Shown: positions 31,235 to 44,200, numbered from the stretch's first letter. The stretch: 64,000 bases of DNA from Marsupella aquatica (GCA_973895155.1 OZ316898.1:16120001-16184000); one strand, 5' to 3'. Notes: a model not told the origin generated them from the sequence alone. A program made the numbers and translations.

Positions 31235-33579
31235 CCATTCATTCTTACCAAACGTTTAGCTGTCGGTGCAGTGCCGGTCCTTCCTGTCAGATTAGGGTTC
31301 TGAACACTCAACCTGGCCTCGGTCATCTGTGAACTCTTCTTTTTTGAAGCATCTATTACAAAATAAGCTACTAACCTTGCCCACACTTTATCATCACAAC
31401 TGGCTGGTGGAGGCATATATGGCTTCTCCCCACCTTCCTTCCAAGCCTTATGCATTCTCCACCTCTCTTGCTTGATGATTTTACCTGTTGTACTCTCTAG
31501 GCAACCTATGTCCACGCCATCATCACTGCCCACATAATTCCATTTGGCAGCAACATTTTCACATACAGTCTTCCAATCTTTTGGATGCTATTTTTTAAAA
31601 TTAATAACACTCACAACTAACCAACGCAATACTTCAGCTTTCAAATCAGCATGCCATCGGTTCTTGCGAGGACACTCAGCATCCACCCATTGTCTCTCAT
31701 TCAACTTTACGTTCCCTTTCTTTGTCACCTCCCCTCGTGCACTGCTCTCGGTAGTACTGGGCGTTGTATTGGCCACCCCTTCATTCACCCTACCTGGGGT
31801 TCTGAAGCCACTTGGGAAAATACAATGCCATTCATGCTTGAGAACTACATATAGCAGAATGGATGACGGCAACATTCAATGCTTCACTTCAAGAAAAATT
31901 CTTCAAACATACATACCTGTAGCTCTGCCTGTAGATGCCTATGCAGGGACTACACTCTGAAATTGTTGCGACCCTGGACCACTTGTCCAGCCTAGTACAG
32001 GGGCCGGATGATGTCACTTTCTAGGTATGTGTGTGCAAACATATGTACTGAAAACTAAGTACAAACTGTAGGAAAACAACTGAACATTCACCGACATACC
32101 TGTCCCCCTTCCGTGTTGCATCTGCATAGGGGCATTAGTGAATACTTGAGTCGATGGTTCGACTGTCCAACCTGCACACATACATTTTCTATCTTTATGC
32201 ATGTGCAGAGTCCCCCCCACGTGAATGGACTCCACATATAATGAGTTCTTCCATTGCTGACAAGATCAGACATTACCTGCCCCTCTTCCAGCGTTTGTAG
32301 GTACTGTATTTTGATATCCCTGCCAATTACCTTCACCACCTTCCCAACCTTGTTCATTCCACGACCCACCACCATCCTCCCAACCTGGTTCAACCCATGT
32401 CTGTCCTTGTGGACATTGGAACTGATCATTACTAGCATTTGCCCAATCAGGTTGGGCAGAATCTGCATGCAATGGCAGGTGGACAGAATTTCATGTTGTC
32501 TGAATCCAATACATCCCAAACAATGTCAAAAATTGATATGCAGTCTGAAATTCAGGAGTGCCATGCCTTCACAAAGAACTGGCATATAGATATATACTCA
32601 CATCCCCATGGTTGAGGTGGACGTCCATACCCACGAGATTGTGGGTTTGGACCTGCTCTGCCTCTACCACGGGCATAACCTAGAGCTTGCCCCCTGCCAT
32701 AGTATTGGGCACCAGCCTGGGATCTACCACTACTACCACCTCGCCAACCTTGATCAGAGGTCAGCCCCCCCTGCTGGTATGGTGCATGCACAGGCTTCGA
32801 AGGCAAAACAGAACTGGCAGGACGCTGCATCACATCACCAACTACAATGTCAGGAACTAAGCAAGGTACATATGTGTAGTACTGAACATATGAAACCTCT
32901 AAACAAGAGTTTTTAACTCAAAACCTTGTTGGGAAAACTACTTACCTGTTTCTTTTGGGGCTGCTCTGCAATGTATTCATCTTCATAACCCCCATCCTCA
33001 TCCATTTCCTCTGGAAAATACTCATCATCTGCATCTTCTTGTCTAGTGTCTGCACCCACCTGTGCAGCATCAATGTCATCTCCACATTCTGCCATTGTAG
33101 GTACGACCTTCTTGCTCAACCTATCACTCCGACGCACAGGCCCAGAGATAGTGTTGGTCACCCTTCTTGCGTACTCCTTTTGTTTCTTTGAAAATGCTGT
33201 GGTTCTGCGACATTCCAATATGAGAATACAGTCACAATTTCAGTGCCACATTGAACTATTCATGTCACACAAACTCAGCGGAGGGGTGTAGTTGAGAATC
33301 GTTCCCTTACAATTCAGCCACATTCTTTTCCAGATCCAGTTCTGCGATTTTGGCTTTCACGTATGCTCGTTGTTCCATAGCTTTCCTTTCATACTCACAC
33401 ATCTCTGTGTCACTCTGTTCCATCCTACTGGACCACAAAAACATGTCATCTATGGTCACCCCGTATAACACAATGCAACCACAATCACCAGGCATCCATC
33501 CGTACATCTGTGTTGCTTCAGAATTACTTTATTACACATCCTTCCCCTCACTAATGTCCATGCAAACAATTCACATTAC

Positions 33580-36500
33580 TCATGGCACAGGCACACTGTT
33601 GGCATCTGCATCTCTGAATTCGCCTCCTTCAGCAAATGCATCTACCCTTGTCACAGGAATGAAGTCCCTGCTATCATGAACTACAGGCACTTGGTCTGAA
33701 CGCCGACGATCAAAGGCACTATGAGAGTGTAAATGAAACTCAAGGTTTGATCCTTCCATCCAACGTTGCCTGGCCTGTTTATGACACACTACACGCCAAC
33801 CTGGGGAGTCTTCCACATCCAGGAAGAAAGCTTGCTCCACTTGACTAGGAAACACAAATGGCTCAGACCATTCGGGCAATTTCCCTTTGAAATTGGCCAG
33901 CAAGAAACCGTCGTTGTCTCTCTTCATGGTAGCCCTATTACCAAGCCAATCCTGTCGCACCCATGAACCTTTCATAAGAATCATAGGACTGGACACCGCC
34001 CCATAATCCAGAGCCCATATGTCAACTAATTTTCCCACATATCCCATCTCCATCCAGGCCCTGTCGTGATTGTGGCTCTGTTGCTCAAATACAGTGATGA
34101 GCCCGCAGTCATTCGTCACCCTGTAGGCACTGTCACCATCCTTCACTCGGAAGTGATTCCCATATGCTCTCATCCGTTTGTAAGTCTTCACTTTCAGGCT
34201 AGGGGCATTAGACAGTAGGTAAACATCTGCATCCATGTCTGGGTGGGTCTCGTGATGCTCTCTAATTGCCACTCTGATCCACTCCATGAAACCTGGAAAA
34301 GTTGTTCCTGCAGTGGGATGGGCCGCCTTCAATGACTCATACTCCCTGAACGAACAACCACACAGCATTAGCTTGGGTAAACATGAACAGGCTGAAGGAG
34401 AAAACCACACGAACACAACATTTAAGCTCATGAACTGGATTATAGCACATGTATGCACTCACTGTATCCAGGGTTCCATCACCACAGTGTTGTGCAATAC
34501 AAAGTCATGTGCCAAGTCTCTCATAGATATGGTCAGGTTCTTTGTGGTTGCAGCCCCTTCCAGTACTTCACCTATCACCCCTTCCTCCTCATCAGAATTC
34601 CACACCCTGGTCTTCACATGCTCATATTGTGCTATGTATTCGGTCAGAAATCCCAGAGTCTCATCCTTGATGTAACCTTTAGCCATGCTTGCTTCAGGTT
34701 TGTAATATGTTCTCACGTGACCTTTGAGTAGCTTCATGTACCATTCCAAAGGGTACAACCAACGAGCACTCACAGGCCCAAATTGGTGTAGCTCTTCCGC
34801 AACATGGACAAGTAGGTGGGTCATGACATCAAAAAATGCGGGAGGAAAATAAATCTCCAGGTCACACAGCACCTGAGCGACATCTTCTGTCAGTTGTGGG
34901 AAGTGTGTTTCATCCCAAACCTTCACACAAATACGACGAAACACATCACTGAGTCGCATGATCACAGTACAAACAGGCTTCTACAACAGGCCCCTCAGGC
35001 ATAAAGGCAACACCTGTTGCATCAACATATGGTAGTCATGGCTTTTCATACTACCAAGCTTTCTAGTCATGATATGCTTCTTGAAAGCACTGCCATAGTT
35101 TGAAGGAACCTTCAAAGAACTCAACCTCTGCACAAATAGTTCCCACTCTATGTCTGTCAGAACATAGGGCGCTTGGTACTTCAAGAGCACATCAGCTCTG
35201 TGGGCATGTGGCCTCAACCAAAGATGGGGTTTCATTCCCCTCTGTTCAAGATCCAATCTCACTGAACCAGTGTCTTTCTCTCCACACAAGAATCTGAGTA
35301 GACTCTCACAAATGTTCTTTTCAATGTGCATAACATCAATGTTATGTTTGCTTGGCTCAAACTCCTGCATCGTTGCAATGCAAAAGCGTCAGGAAATGCC
35401 TCAAGTTTAGTCTCTCTCTTCGAAATGAATGCACATGCTTTGAACCAAAACATGTATCCCAATTAGCATCAACTCCAAGAGGCTTACCCTCCAGTACTTG
35501 AGCTCCAAGTCCAATATGCTCAGTCTTTTTACACCATATCGCTTTATTGGATCACTCACTCCATCTTCCCTGCCCCCTCATTTGATATAGTCATCCCTCA
35601 GTGCTCCCCACTGCCTGATCTCCTCTTTGGTCACTCGTGCCGGGGGTCCACGTTGCTCAATCTCATTGCCAAAGTGTGCAATCAGTGCCTGTCTTTCTCT
35701 GTAAGGGTGATCTGCCTTCATAAAACGATGATGACCCATGTATATCACTTTCTGCAGGGCTCTGGAGTACTCACTGGTGACATTGCGCCCACAGATAGTA
35801 CAAGCACAATATCCTTTTGTTGTTTGGCCTGATATCATCCCATGGGCTGGGTATTCAGCTATAGTCAGAATGACAATGGCTCTAAGGATGAATGAGTTTA
35901 ACCTCCCAAGCCTCTGTAGGACATCATATGTGAGAACTCCTTCCTCCCAAAGCTTTCTCAATTCCTCCACTAGGGGAGCCAGAAACACATCTATGTTGGC
36001 AGATATAGCATTGTCTGGCCCTGGTATCAGTAGGACCATCAGAACAAAAAATCGCTTTGTAGTCATCCAAGGAGGAAGGTTATAATTCAAAATAGTTACA
36101 GGCCAGCACGAAAATTTGTTGTTCTTGTCTCCAAATGGGTTTACCCCATCCAATGACAGCCCAAGTCTGACATTCCTCGGCTCAGCAGCAAATTCGGGAT
36201 ACATCTCATCTATGAGTTTCCATTGCCTTGAATCTGCAGCATGTCGTTGTAGTCCATCATCACTTTTCTTGTCAGTTGCCCAAGTCATCATCTCCGAGAT
36301 GGCACGGCTTCTAAACATCCGTTGAAGTCTGGGAATGAGTGGAAAATGACGAAGTACCTTGGCGGGAACCATAGACTTTCCTTAGTTCCGATACCTGTGC
36401 TTCCCACACTTAGGGCATGTCAACGATTCTTTATACTCCTTTCTGAAAAGAACATGCCCATCAGGACAGGCATGGATCGAATCATAGTTCAATCCAAGAT

Positions 36501-37311
36501 TAGATATGCATCTTTTTGCCTCGTACATGTTCTTGGGCAAAATATTACCATCTGGTAGCACAGTTGTTCGCAAGAATGCCAACAACTCAAAAACCAAAAC
36601 GTTGGGGACATTGTGGTTGCCGCAAATGTTCAGGAACATGATGACAAATCCCAATTTAGAACATTTGCTACCGGGGTACAAAGACTTCCTGCCTTCCTGT
36701 ATTTGCAGGGGAGAGCCAAACATCCCATCATGCCCAGGGGTTTCCTGCCCTATCTCAAACTCATCAAGAGGCTCTTCGACAGGGGGCACACTTGCATCTG
36801 CAGCCGTATCCTCTTCGTTGTCCAGCCCGTCATGAAATGCATCCAAGTCTTGGAAGATGTCTCTCACCATCTCTTCCACATGAATTCTTTCGTCACGTGG
36901 TGCTGCCTGAGCACCATCCCGTTGGAGAGCTGACAACCCACAGAGACCAGCTACAACATTTTCAAATGCACCAGGTAGAACCTCACTTGCCCGTCTTGCA
37001 GCATTGGCAGCATCAAATTCTAACCTCCACTCCTCGTCGGAAGAATCTTCCTCTGCAGGATCATTCCAAACTCGATGTCGTGGATCTCTTCCATGAACCG
37101 CGATATGCCACCAAACCTCATTCAGACCCCTAGTACGGGATCCTTGGCAGATTGCACAAGGACATCTCATCCTATTGGCTCCTGAAAGTCTGGTTCGTAA
37201 CCTTTCACGCTGCCAAAGCTTATTATCATGGCGTGATATCCTTGTGGGATAATGCAAAGACAGTGCCTGTGCCCTGGGCTGGGTCTGGGGAGGGTGGTGA
37301 CCAGGGTGCAT
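33580..37311 (-). pseudogene. TNP2-type CACTA transposase, copy B
   Basis: Three exons: 37311-35488, 35364-34463 and 34345-33580, with GT-AG introns between. Domains in order: N-terminal CPCAICQGSR zinc-like motif, acidic linker, CPKCGKHRYR, Transposase_21 (LGLSLDGVNPFG, HNIDVMHIEKN), DUF4218 (YFPPAFFDVMTHLLVH, RWLYPLEWYMKLLKG) and DUF4216 (GKLVDIWALDYG, PSQVEQAFFL). Three in-frame stops break it: 36382-36384 (Ser in copy A), 35578-35580 (Arg in copy A) and 34981-34983. The rest, including the splice sites, is well kept, so loss is recent. An intact relative elsewhere would have to mobilise it. Confidence 0.88.
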
Positions 37312-37744
37312 TGTAACAGGCTGGGAGCTCTGCAGTCATGGACAGCAGTGAACAAGGATGCCTAATGGTGGTATTTGTGTTCCATATATCCCTGACTGTA
37401 TCTGCCAAAAGAGTTAACATAACGTGTACTAAATTCTCACAAACCCTAAACCACCCCAAAAGAAAAAAACAGGTTCGCAAGTAGTGTACCTATTGTCAAG
37501 TGAATGACACAAAATTCCTAAATGTTGGAGGGTGTCACCACCTCCTCCGCTGTCCTCAAATGTACCGCCTCTGCATGTACGTTTACAGTGACACCCCCAG
37601 GCAGCAGGAAACAACAATCCACCAATAGTAAAATAAGCCCAACTGCCACCAACCATAACAAGGTACATTAGTTCAAAGATCACATTTATTTCAATGATCT
37701 GATTTATACAAAAAAACTTGTGTCCAAACTGATGCTACTACTCC

Positions 37745-38617
37745 TCACTCTGATTCAGAATCGCTAATGACCCATTCCTCACTTGTTGTCTCATAGTCCT
37801 CTCTGTAAGGATCCTGACCCTTCCGTGGCCAGGCCTCAAAAAGATCATAGTCCATTGGGTTTTGATGCTTCCCAGCTGCTACTGATTCCACAAGCCAAGC
37901 ATATGAAACCACAAACACATTATGGGACATGACATAAAAGCGAATGTCTCCCTTCCCAAACTTGCGGCAGGCTTTGGGATATGACTTAGTAATGACATGA
38001 GTGGTGTCCTCTGTTATATTCTCCTCCACTGTCCCACCTAGGTCAAGCACTGTGGACTTGTACACTTTGCACTTAACCTCTCCAATTCCCGCCTCCACAA
38101 ATACCATGCTCAGCCCTTTCAGAATGGGGGTTGGTTGCTTCGTCTCCTTAGCCAACATACTCTTTAGCCTTGTAGAGCTTTGTCCTTTGTTGAGTACAGG
38201 TCCATATTGGAGATCAGCAAGCCGTGCCTTTGCTTCCCAAACTTCTTGTTCAGCCCAAGCTGATGCAGTAGCTTCTTCATCCTCCCACAACTCATATTGC
38301 TCAGTATCCTATACAATCTTATGTGCTATAGAATCTGTGATCCAAGAGGCCTCAACTACTTTTAGGCCTTGCTTAGTAATTGCAGAATTCATGTAGGACC
38401 ATGACCACTTCTTTATCACTGATAGCCATGTCCCTGCAACAACATGTGTAGTCTCTGGAGTGATGTCCTGAACTACAGTGCCATGGAGCTCAGAGAATCG
38501 TTTTTGTACAGTTGGCCAATGCACTTTGGTCAACCTATGCTGGCCATGGACCAAAATCGCTCTGATCCCTGTAACCACTGCTGGGTCGTCACACTTTCTA
38601 CGTTTCCCAGGCTCCAT
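37745..38617 (-). pseudogene. Double-BRCT protein, copy B (same in-frame TAG)
   Basis: Same gene as 1712-2584 with a few residue differences (for example THVVAGTWLS for THVVAWTWLL). Both BRCT-like domains are open, and the linker holds the identical TAG at 38309-38311. Because the stop is shared and no other damage is seen in either copy, it may be fixed in the family (read-through, or two separate proteins) rather than recent decay. The poly(A) signal and the spacing to the transposase match copy A. Confidence 0.7.
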
Positions 38618-39207
38618 GTACACACACCCTACGTGATGACAGTGAATTTTGGAAGAATGGGTTCACCTGACTATAAGGACAACAAAATTCCTGCTTTTTG
38701 AGTTGATCTGGCCCACTGGTGCTCAGGTCCGATTTTGATAGGTACAAGGGATATGTGAACAATACGTACTAGGCACCTGCACGGATGCAGGACATTGTTT
38801 GAATATATACTACAAAATCCATATCCATGGTGAAATGAAGTGCAACCAACTTGTCATGGCACATACATATTTTGTTGTAAAGGAGGATACATTCAATGAC
38901 AAATTTATAGGGCAATTTGATTAATTGCATGCCTGATAATTTATACGCTTACAACTTAGAAGTCCTGTTTTAATTTAGCAGTCTGATGAAAGTGTTTATG
39001 AAAATGACCACTCAGCCTAAATACTTCCAAGAAGGCTTGTAAGGATAAGTTTGTATAGGCATGTACCCAGCCACTGACGCCAGAGCACAAGATAAGTGCT
39101 GCCTATATAAACTCGCCTACCCAACTCCTTTTCAAAATTGGAATCTCTGCAATCTCAAAAAATAGTACATCCACATCAGGTGCACTGTGCATGTACAATG
39201 TTCAGCT

Positions 39208-39879
39208 TCACAGCCAAGATATGTGATCTCTCACAGGAGTGCGCGAGGTAGGATCAATGGCATGGCGATGACAATAAAATATCCATCGATCAACACCATG
39301 TGCAGAGTGATCATAGATTTCTCTGTCACAAGCATAACCCTCTGCTTGACGATCTTTCAGGCAATGATAGTGCCACATAGTGGGACACCTAGCACAGTGG
39401 ACTATGTCAGTCCAGTAGTCATCATCATGCTCACCACATGCCTTGCACCTATGAAGTGGGCAAGCTGTGGCATGAGCAGGCAAACACTCAAAACAGAAAA
39501 ATCTCACACAAAAATGGTCTGGACATTTCCTAACATTTGCTGCAGCATCAACAGAGCCCTCATAGGACCCCAACTTCCCACACTGTGCATGCTTCTCCAA
39601 ACAATCAGTGCACATCCAGTCTCCCTGGTGTGTTGACGGGAGGCCCACCCCTGGACAGTTGTTTTCTGCAGCAAGGTCAGACTCCGGGTTGAGGTGGAAA
39701 TGCCTCATGCAAGGGCCCTCACAAATGACCAGGCCCCCACCATCGTCACAAATGGCACAACAATGAGCTGCCTTCTGGAAAATCTGACTTGCAGAGAAGT
39801 TAGTAACATCTGCCCCAAGTACACTTGTGTTTCTCACCTCTGTCACACGCTTTTTGGCTTGAATTTTAGGTCGTGCCAT
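39208..39879 (-). CDS. EDM2-like PHD/Cys-rich protein, copy B (intact)
   Basis: 223 residues, one exon. Residues 41-93 form a PHD finger (CAICDDGGG, CEGPCMRHFH, WMCTDC). Residues about 100-145 form a second Cys/His cluster (QCGKLGSYEG, CFECLPAHATACPLH). Residues about 146-205 form a third (CKACGE, HCARCPTMWHYHCL, FYCHRHAID). It ends TPVRDHISWL. This order, the CGKLGS and CPLHxCxxC phrases and the closing TPVRDH match the PHD region of plant EDM2, a nuclear protein that reads histone H3 marks and affects transposon silencing and intronic heterochromatin. Only that region is present; the rest of EDM2 (about a thousand residues) is not. It lies between the CACTA 5' region and the BRCT gene, in the transposase orientation. 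Function inside the element is unknown. Confidence 0.8.
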   Translation of the reverse strand: MARPKIQAKKRVTEVRNTSVLGADVTNFSASQIFQKAAHCCAICDDGGGLVICEGPCMRHFHLNPESDLAAENNCPGVGLPSTHQGDWMCTDCLEKHAQCGKLGSYEGSVDAAANVRKCPDHFCVRFFCFECLPAHATACPLHRCKACGEHDDDYWTDIVHCARCPTMWHYHCLKDRQAEGYACDREIYDHSAHGVDRWIFYCHRHAIDPTSRTPVRDHISWL

Positions 39880-40316
39880 GCCTGCGCATGAGATAGACTC
39901 TACAGTTTAGCAGACTGCACAGAAAGTAATATATATTTAGCATTTAAGGTACAAAGGCATTTAGATAGACTCTACAATTTAGCAGACTGCACAGAAAGTA
40001 AAATATATTTAGCATTTAAGGTACAAAGGCATTTGCTACTGCAATGAATTGGAATAGCCACACAAGGATGCAGAGCAGACATACTTTTGGTATGTTGAGC
40101 CCACACACAAACCTGATCCCCTAATACAATTGCTCCACCAACACCTCAATTTTAATTGTGACTATGATTCACCAAAGGAGATCTGCAACAACATTTCATG
40201 CATTTGAATCACATACAATAGTCGTGACATGTAAAACAGGCATTCTTCGAAGAGGATTGGTATGAAGCAGTGTCATAAGGGTTGAAATTTATACATCCTA
40301 AATAGGCTATGATAGT

Positions 40317-41102
40317 GGCTGAGACAAATAAGTGATGCATAAATCACATTTTACAGGTTATCACATGGCCCATTAATTCATTGAACGTTGCAATGTTCAC
40401 CAGGTTAAAGCAGTCAAGAAAGCAGTCTTTCAATAGAGACTTTTATGCGAGTTTGCTAGCCTCTTAAATTAGGATATTTTGCTTAGTGCAGGCATAATAG
40501 GATATAAGTTATGTACTGTTGACCCTAAACCCTGGACCCAAAATTGCTCATACATCAAAATTTTAAGTAAATATCCTCTGTGTTGAAGTCAGAGTGTTAA
40601 GCTATAGGTCAATGGTATCTGGTCTGTGCATGCGGTGTGACAAGTGGTCCTCTAGAGCATGTGATCCAAACATGTGTAGACACCAAAGTCACCGGTGGTG
40701 GGATCTGGGAGGGCAGGACAAGTGACATCACCAGGCACACTGCAGGATGGCGAGTGGTTCCAGATGATACATTGTGCTCTGTGCAAAAATTGGCATCCAA
40801 GAGAACGGTCATCCAATTCTGGGCCAGAAGCCCTACAAGCAGGACAGTCATATTGGCAACTGTGTACACACCCTTGGCACCTAATTTGTGGCGGGTCATG
40901 TTTTGAGACACAAATACCAAGGATGTCGGGAAGGGTACTGAAGCAGGTAGAGGCCGGCTGTAGTTGTTCCTGGAAACAACAGGGTACTCAAAGTACCATG
41001 TAGACTGGGCTGGAAGGATCCCAAGTCTGACATACTCAAGGTGCAACATCTCTGCCTTGCGTGCAAGTCGCACATGTTCAGCGTTGCGGGTCCTCACCAT
41101 AA
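40317..41102 (-). pseudogene. Cys-rich gene fragment in CACTA B
   Basis: Minus-strand coding-like stretch upstream of the PHD gene. Near 41090 a frame reads RNAEHVRLARKAEML and YVRLGILPAQSTWYFEYP. After a frame change near 40940 it continues into a very Cys-rich part (IRCQGCVHSCQYDCPACRAS then GCQFLHRAQC and ...TCHTACTD) ending near 40590, with one stop at about 40652. I do not recognise the family. The plus strand is also Cys-rich in places, so strand choice rests on the better continuity and the orientation of neighbours. 40317-40590 is non-coding. Confidence 0.35.
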
Positions 41103-41230
41103 GTGGTAATGGTAATGGTAATGTATTATAAGCTCCGGGACCATGAAAATCAAAGGAGCTGCCACAAAAAGTAAAGTACAATGCAATCAAAGAAAAGAGC
41201 AACCAAAAGAGATTGCTCAGAAGAGGACAA

Positions 41231-44200
41231 CTATGTCCTCAAAGAAACTATGGACCTAGAGAGCCCTATGGACCTAGAGAGCCCTGAAAGATTTTCCAAA
41301 CCTATTCTCCTTTCCCTATCCACCGCAAAGATATATCTTCCAAGTTGCTGAGGGGGCAGACCAAACAATGCATACAAATCTTTCACCAAGATTTGAGATG
41401 CCATCCTAACCCCCTCATAAAACTTGCAAGCAATGAATACATGATATTCATTCTCTATACTAGAGCTATCACATAGTTGACAAACCCTCTTTTTCCTGTC
41501 AATATCCTTCCATCTCCCTTGTTCTACTTCAAGGTGGTGTGAGCTTAGTCTATACTGAGCAATAAGTTGTCTAAGTTGTACTGAGATAGTGCTAGATAAG
41601 TATTCTTGTTCTCGATATTTCTTCATGGGGTTCACATCTCTCATGTAGTATTGCTGCCGTGGGCTAGGTTCATGCCAAAGTTTGTGCAAAGCCTTTTGCT
41701 CAAGTTTTGCTCTTAGCTTGGTTGGGTGTGTTGGCCATTCATGTTCAGGAAAATCCCAAGCATGGGCCCACCTGCACACATCTGCATACCACCCTTTAGC
41801 TAAAGATGAGCGCAAGGCATGAAAAGGAAATCTGTTTTCCTCCAACTCTCTTACACGCATGATGTATTTGAGTGTGTGGAAGAGTGCCTCCACCTCCAAA
41901 GGAAACAAGCCTGCCTGTGCAAGTGTAAGTGCATATGGGGTTTGTGACTTGATCCCAAGCTCCATCTCAAGAAATAGCTTTTGCAGCCCCTCAATCTGTT
42001 GCCACCCAGATTTAGACACACCTGCTCCCCAAATTGGTGCTCCATAAAGAATGACTGGTTTCACCAAAGCTCCAAAGAGATGTTTCCTTAACCTCCAAGT
42101 GTGTAGACCAGCTCTTTTGCATTTGTTCATGAATGCATAAAAAGCTCTGTACCCATTGGCAGCCCTAGATTTTACACATGAGGCCCAACTCAAGTTTTGA
42201 GAGAACTCCACCCCAAGGTATTTGTAGGTCCTCACAAATTCCACCAGATTCCCTTGGAAGTAGAGCTTTGGATTTTGTCGTGTGCCAATGCCCAAACACT
42301 TGGTCTTCTTGAGGTTGACTACCATCCCTGTTGCTTGACAAAACTCCTCCAAGGCATTGAGATGTCTTTGCAAAGCTTCTTGAGCATGAGCAAGTAGGAC
42401 CACATCATCTGCAAATATAAGAAGTTGGAGGCCAAACCTACCCAATTGAGTGCCAACTCCACCATGCTCCTCCAAAATGTTGTGTAGCTGATCAATGAAG
42501 ATGCCAAAGAGAGTTGGTGAGAGAGGACAACCTTGGATCACCCCAAGAGTGCTCCAGATTTCTTCAGAGGTTTCCTTTGAAAGTTTGATGCGCACTTCTT
42601 GGTACAATTTAGAAACAGCCAACCTGAGCTCTTCAGGCACTTCCAACTCCACCATCCTATCCCAAAGCTTGGATCGGGAAACTTTGTCAAAGGCCTTGGA
42701 GAAGTCCACAAACAAGCAAAATAATGGTTTATGTGGAGATTTGGCCTTTTCACACAACACCCTCAAGCAGAGAATGTGATCCATAGTGCTGAATTCTCTC
42801 CTAAAACCTGCTTGTGAAGGTGCCCTTTTCATCTCACTCTCCAACCAAGAGCTTAATCTGGCTTCAAGTAGTCCTCCCAAAACTTTAGCAAAAGTATTGC
42901 CTACCATGATGGTTCTGTAGTTGTGCACATCGTCCTTGTTGCCTGCCTTGAAGATAGGCACCACTCTTCTGGTCATCCAAGCTTTAGGTAAACCTAAAGC
43001 CATTGCTTGATTCAGCTCATGCACCAAGTTTGTTAGTAAAGAGGGTCCTCCCCACAAAAGAAGCTCCAAGTTCAGGCCCAACAGATCTTTAGCTTTCCCA
43101 TGTTGCATGTGGGAAAGATGCACCTTCACCTCCCTCTCTGTAAACTGAATGGTGTCCCCAAGGGGCAAAGGCATGCCACTAGCATCTGGAAAGAAATACA
43201 AGGATGTGACATAGGTTACCAGGTCTTGGTGATCCAAGGGGGGAGTAGTCTTGCCTGATTGCATTCTCTCCCAAAAACGTTTTGGATGTTTGATGAACTC
43301 CTCACATAGTGATTGTTGATGACTCTTCAAGAAGCACCTCTTCTTGTGTTTGATGAAGTTCTTGTACATAGTGAATGCCAAAAGTCTCTTTTCCCCTGAA
43401 TGTGATCTTGCTTGCATCCTTGCTCTAGCACAATCCTCGTCAAACCAAGCCTTCATGTTTTGCTTTCTAGGGGGTTTGGTGGAGAAAGTAGAGGCTGCTG
43501 CTTGTGCTATGACTTCTGAGAGCTCAATCTGATCATCCAGGGTATGGAGAAGATGTTCAAAGTTGGCTTTGAAGATGACTTCTCTATCAGGGTCTAGAAA
43601 CAGAGGTTTGGGTACTGGCTTTCTATGCACTTTGTTTGGGATTGTGGTCAGGTCAAGATGGAACAACAAAGGCAAGTGTGAAGACTCTGGTTGTTGATCA
43701 AGTATTTGAAAGTCAACCACTCTAATGGCAAAGGTAGGTGAGGCAAGAAGGTAATCAATGGTACTACATCCTTGTTTAGATCTAAAAGTGTAACCAAATG
43801 ATTGGGGAAATCTCTCAAGCCCATTCAATATTCTTAGATTACAAGAAGCTCCCAAATGCAAAAAGTGACGTGTCATGTCATTTGTTCCGGTGTCAAGAGC
43901 CTCTCTCACCCAAGGTATCTCTTCACTACATGATGACCAAGGTAAAGTTCCTAAGTTCTCACTTTCAGTAAATTGTTCATTAGATACCCTGGCATTAAAG
44001 TCCCCCACTATCCATGTCTCCCCTAGTGGTGATATATCATGAATGACTTGGATTAACCTATGAAATGGATAATGTGCATCAGCAATTCCCATCTTATAGA
44101 CATTCATATTAAGGGGAGCAAAGTAGGTGACAATCAGAAATGATGGAGTACCTCTGGTATGAAGTCTCACCACCATGAACTGCTTGCTGGGATCTTCATG

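Larger units (their letters stand above)
25425..33507 (-). pseudogene. Transposase_24-like accessory gene, copy B
   Basis: Many small exons with GT-AG borders, read right to left: about 33430-33307 (EQSDTEMCEYERK...); about 33196-32946 (SDRLSKK, acidic, ending QPQKKQ then GTAAGT); about 32841-32603, an RGG-like segment (YGRGQALGYARGRGRAG); about 32470-32278, a Trp/Gly repeat (GWEDGGGSW, GWEGGEGNW); two short exons starting GWTVEP and GWTSGP; about 31875-31252, the Transposase_24-like core (RWRMHKAWKEGGEKPY, DDKVWARLVAYF); about 26820-26730; about 26585-26335; and 26150-25425, a terminal domain with TLGDAAGSLVLWPSKFI, as in plant TE proteins of the DUF8039 type. LINE 5 lies in an intron. At least two in-frame stops (near 31585 and 31945) suggest decay. 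Role: probably end-binding TNPA-like protein. Confidence 0.65.

Noticed and set aside
40609-41202. 197-residue minus-strand frame as one intact protein
   Set aside because: Its first residues come from the LINE 3' UTR, and the Cys-rich part lies in another frame, so only a fragment is supported.
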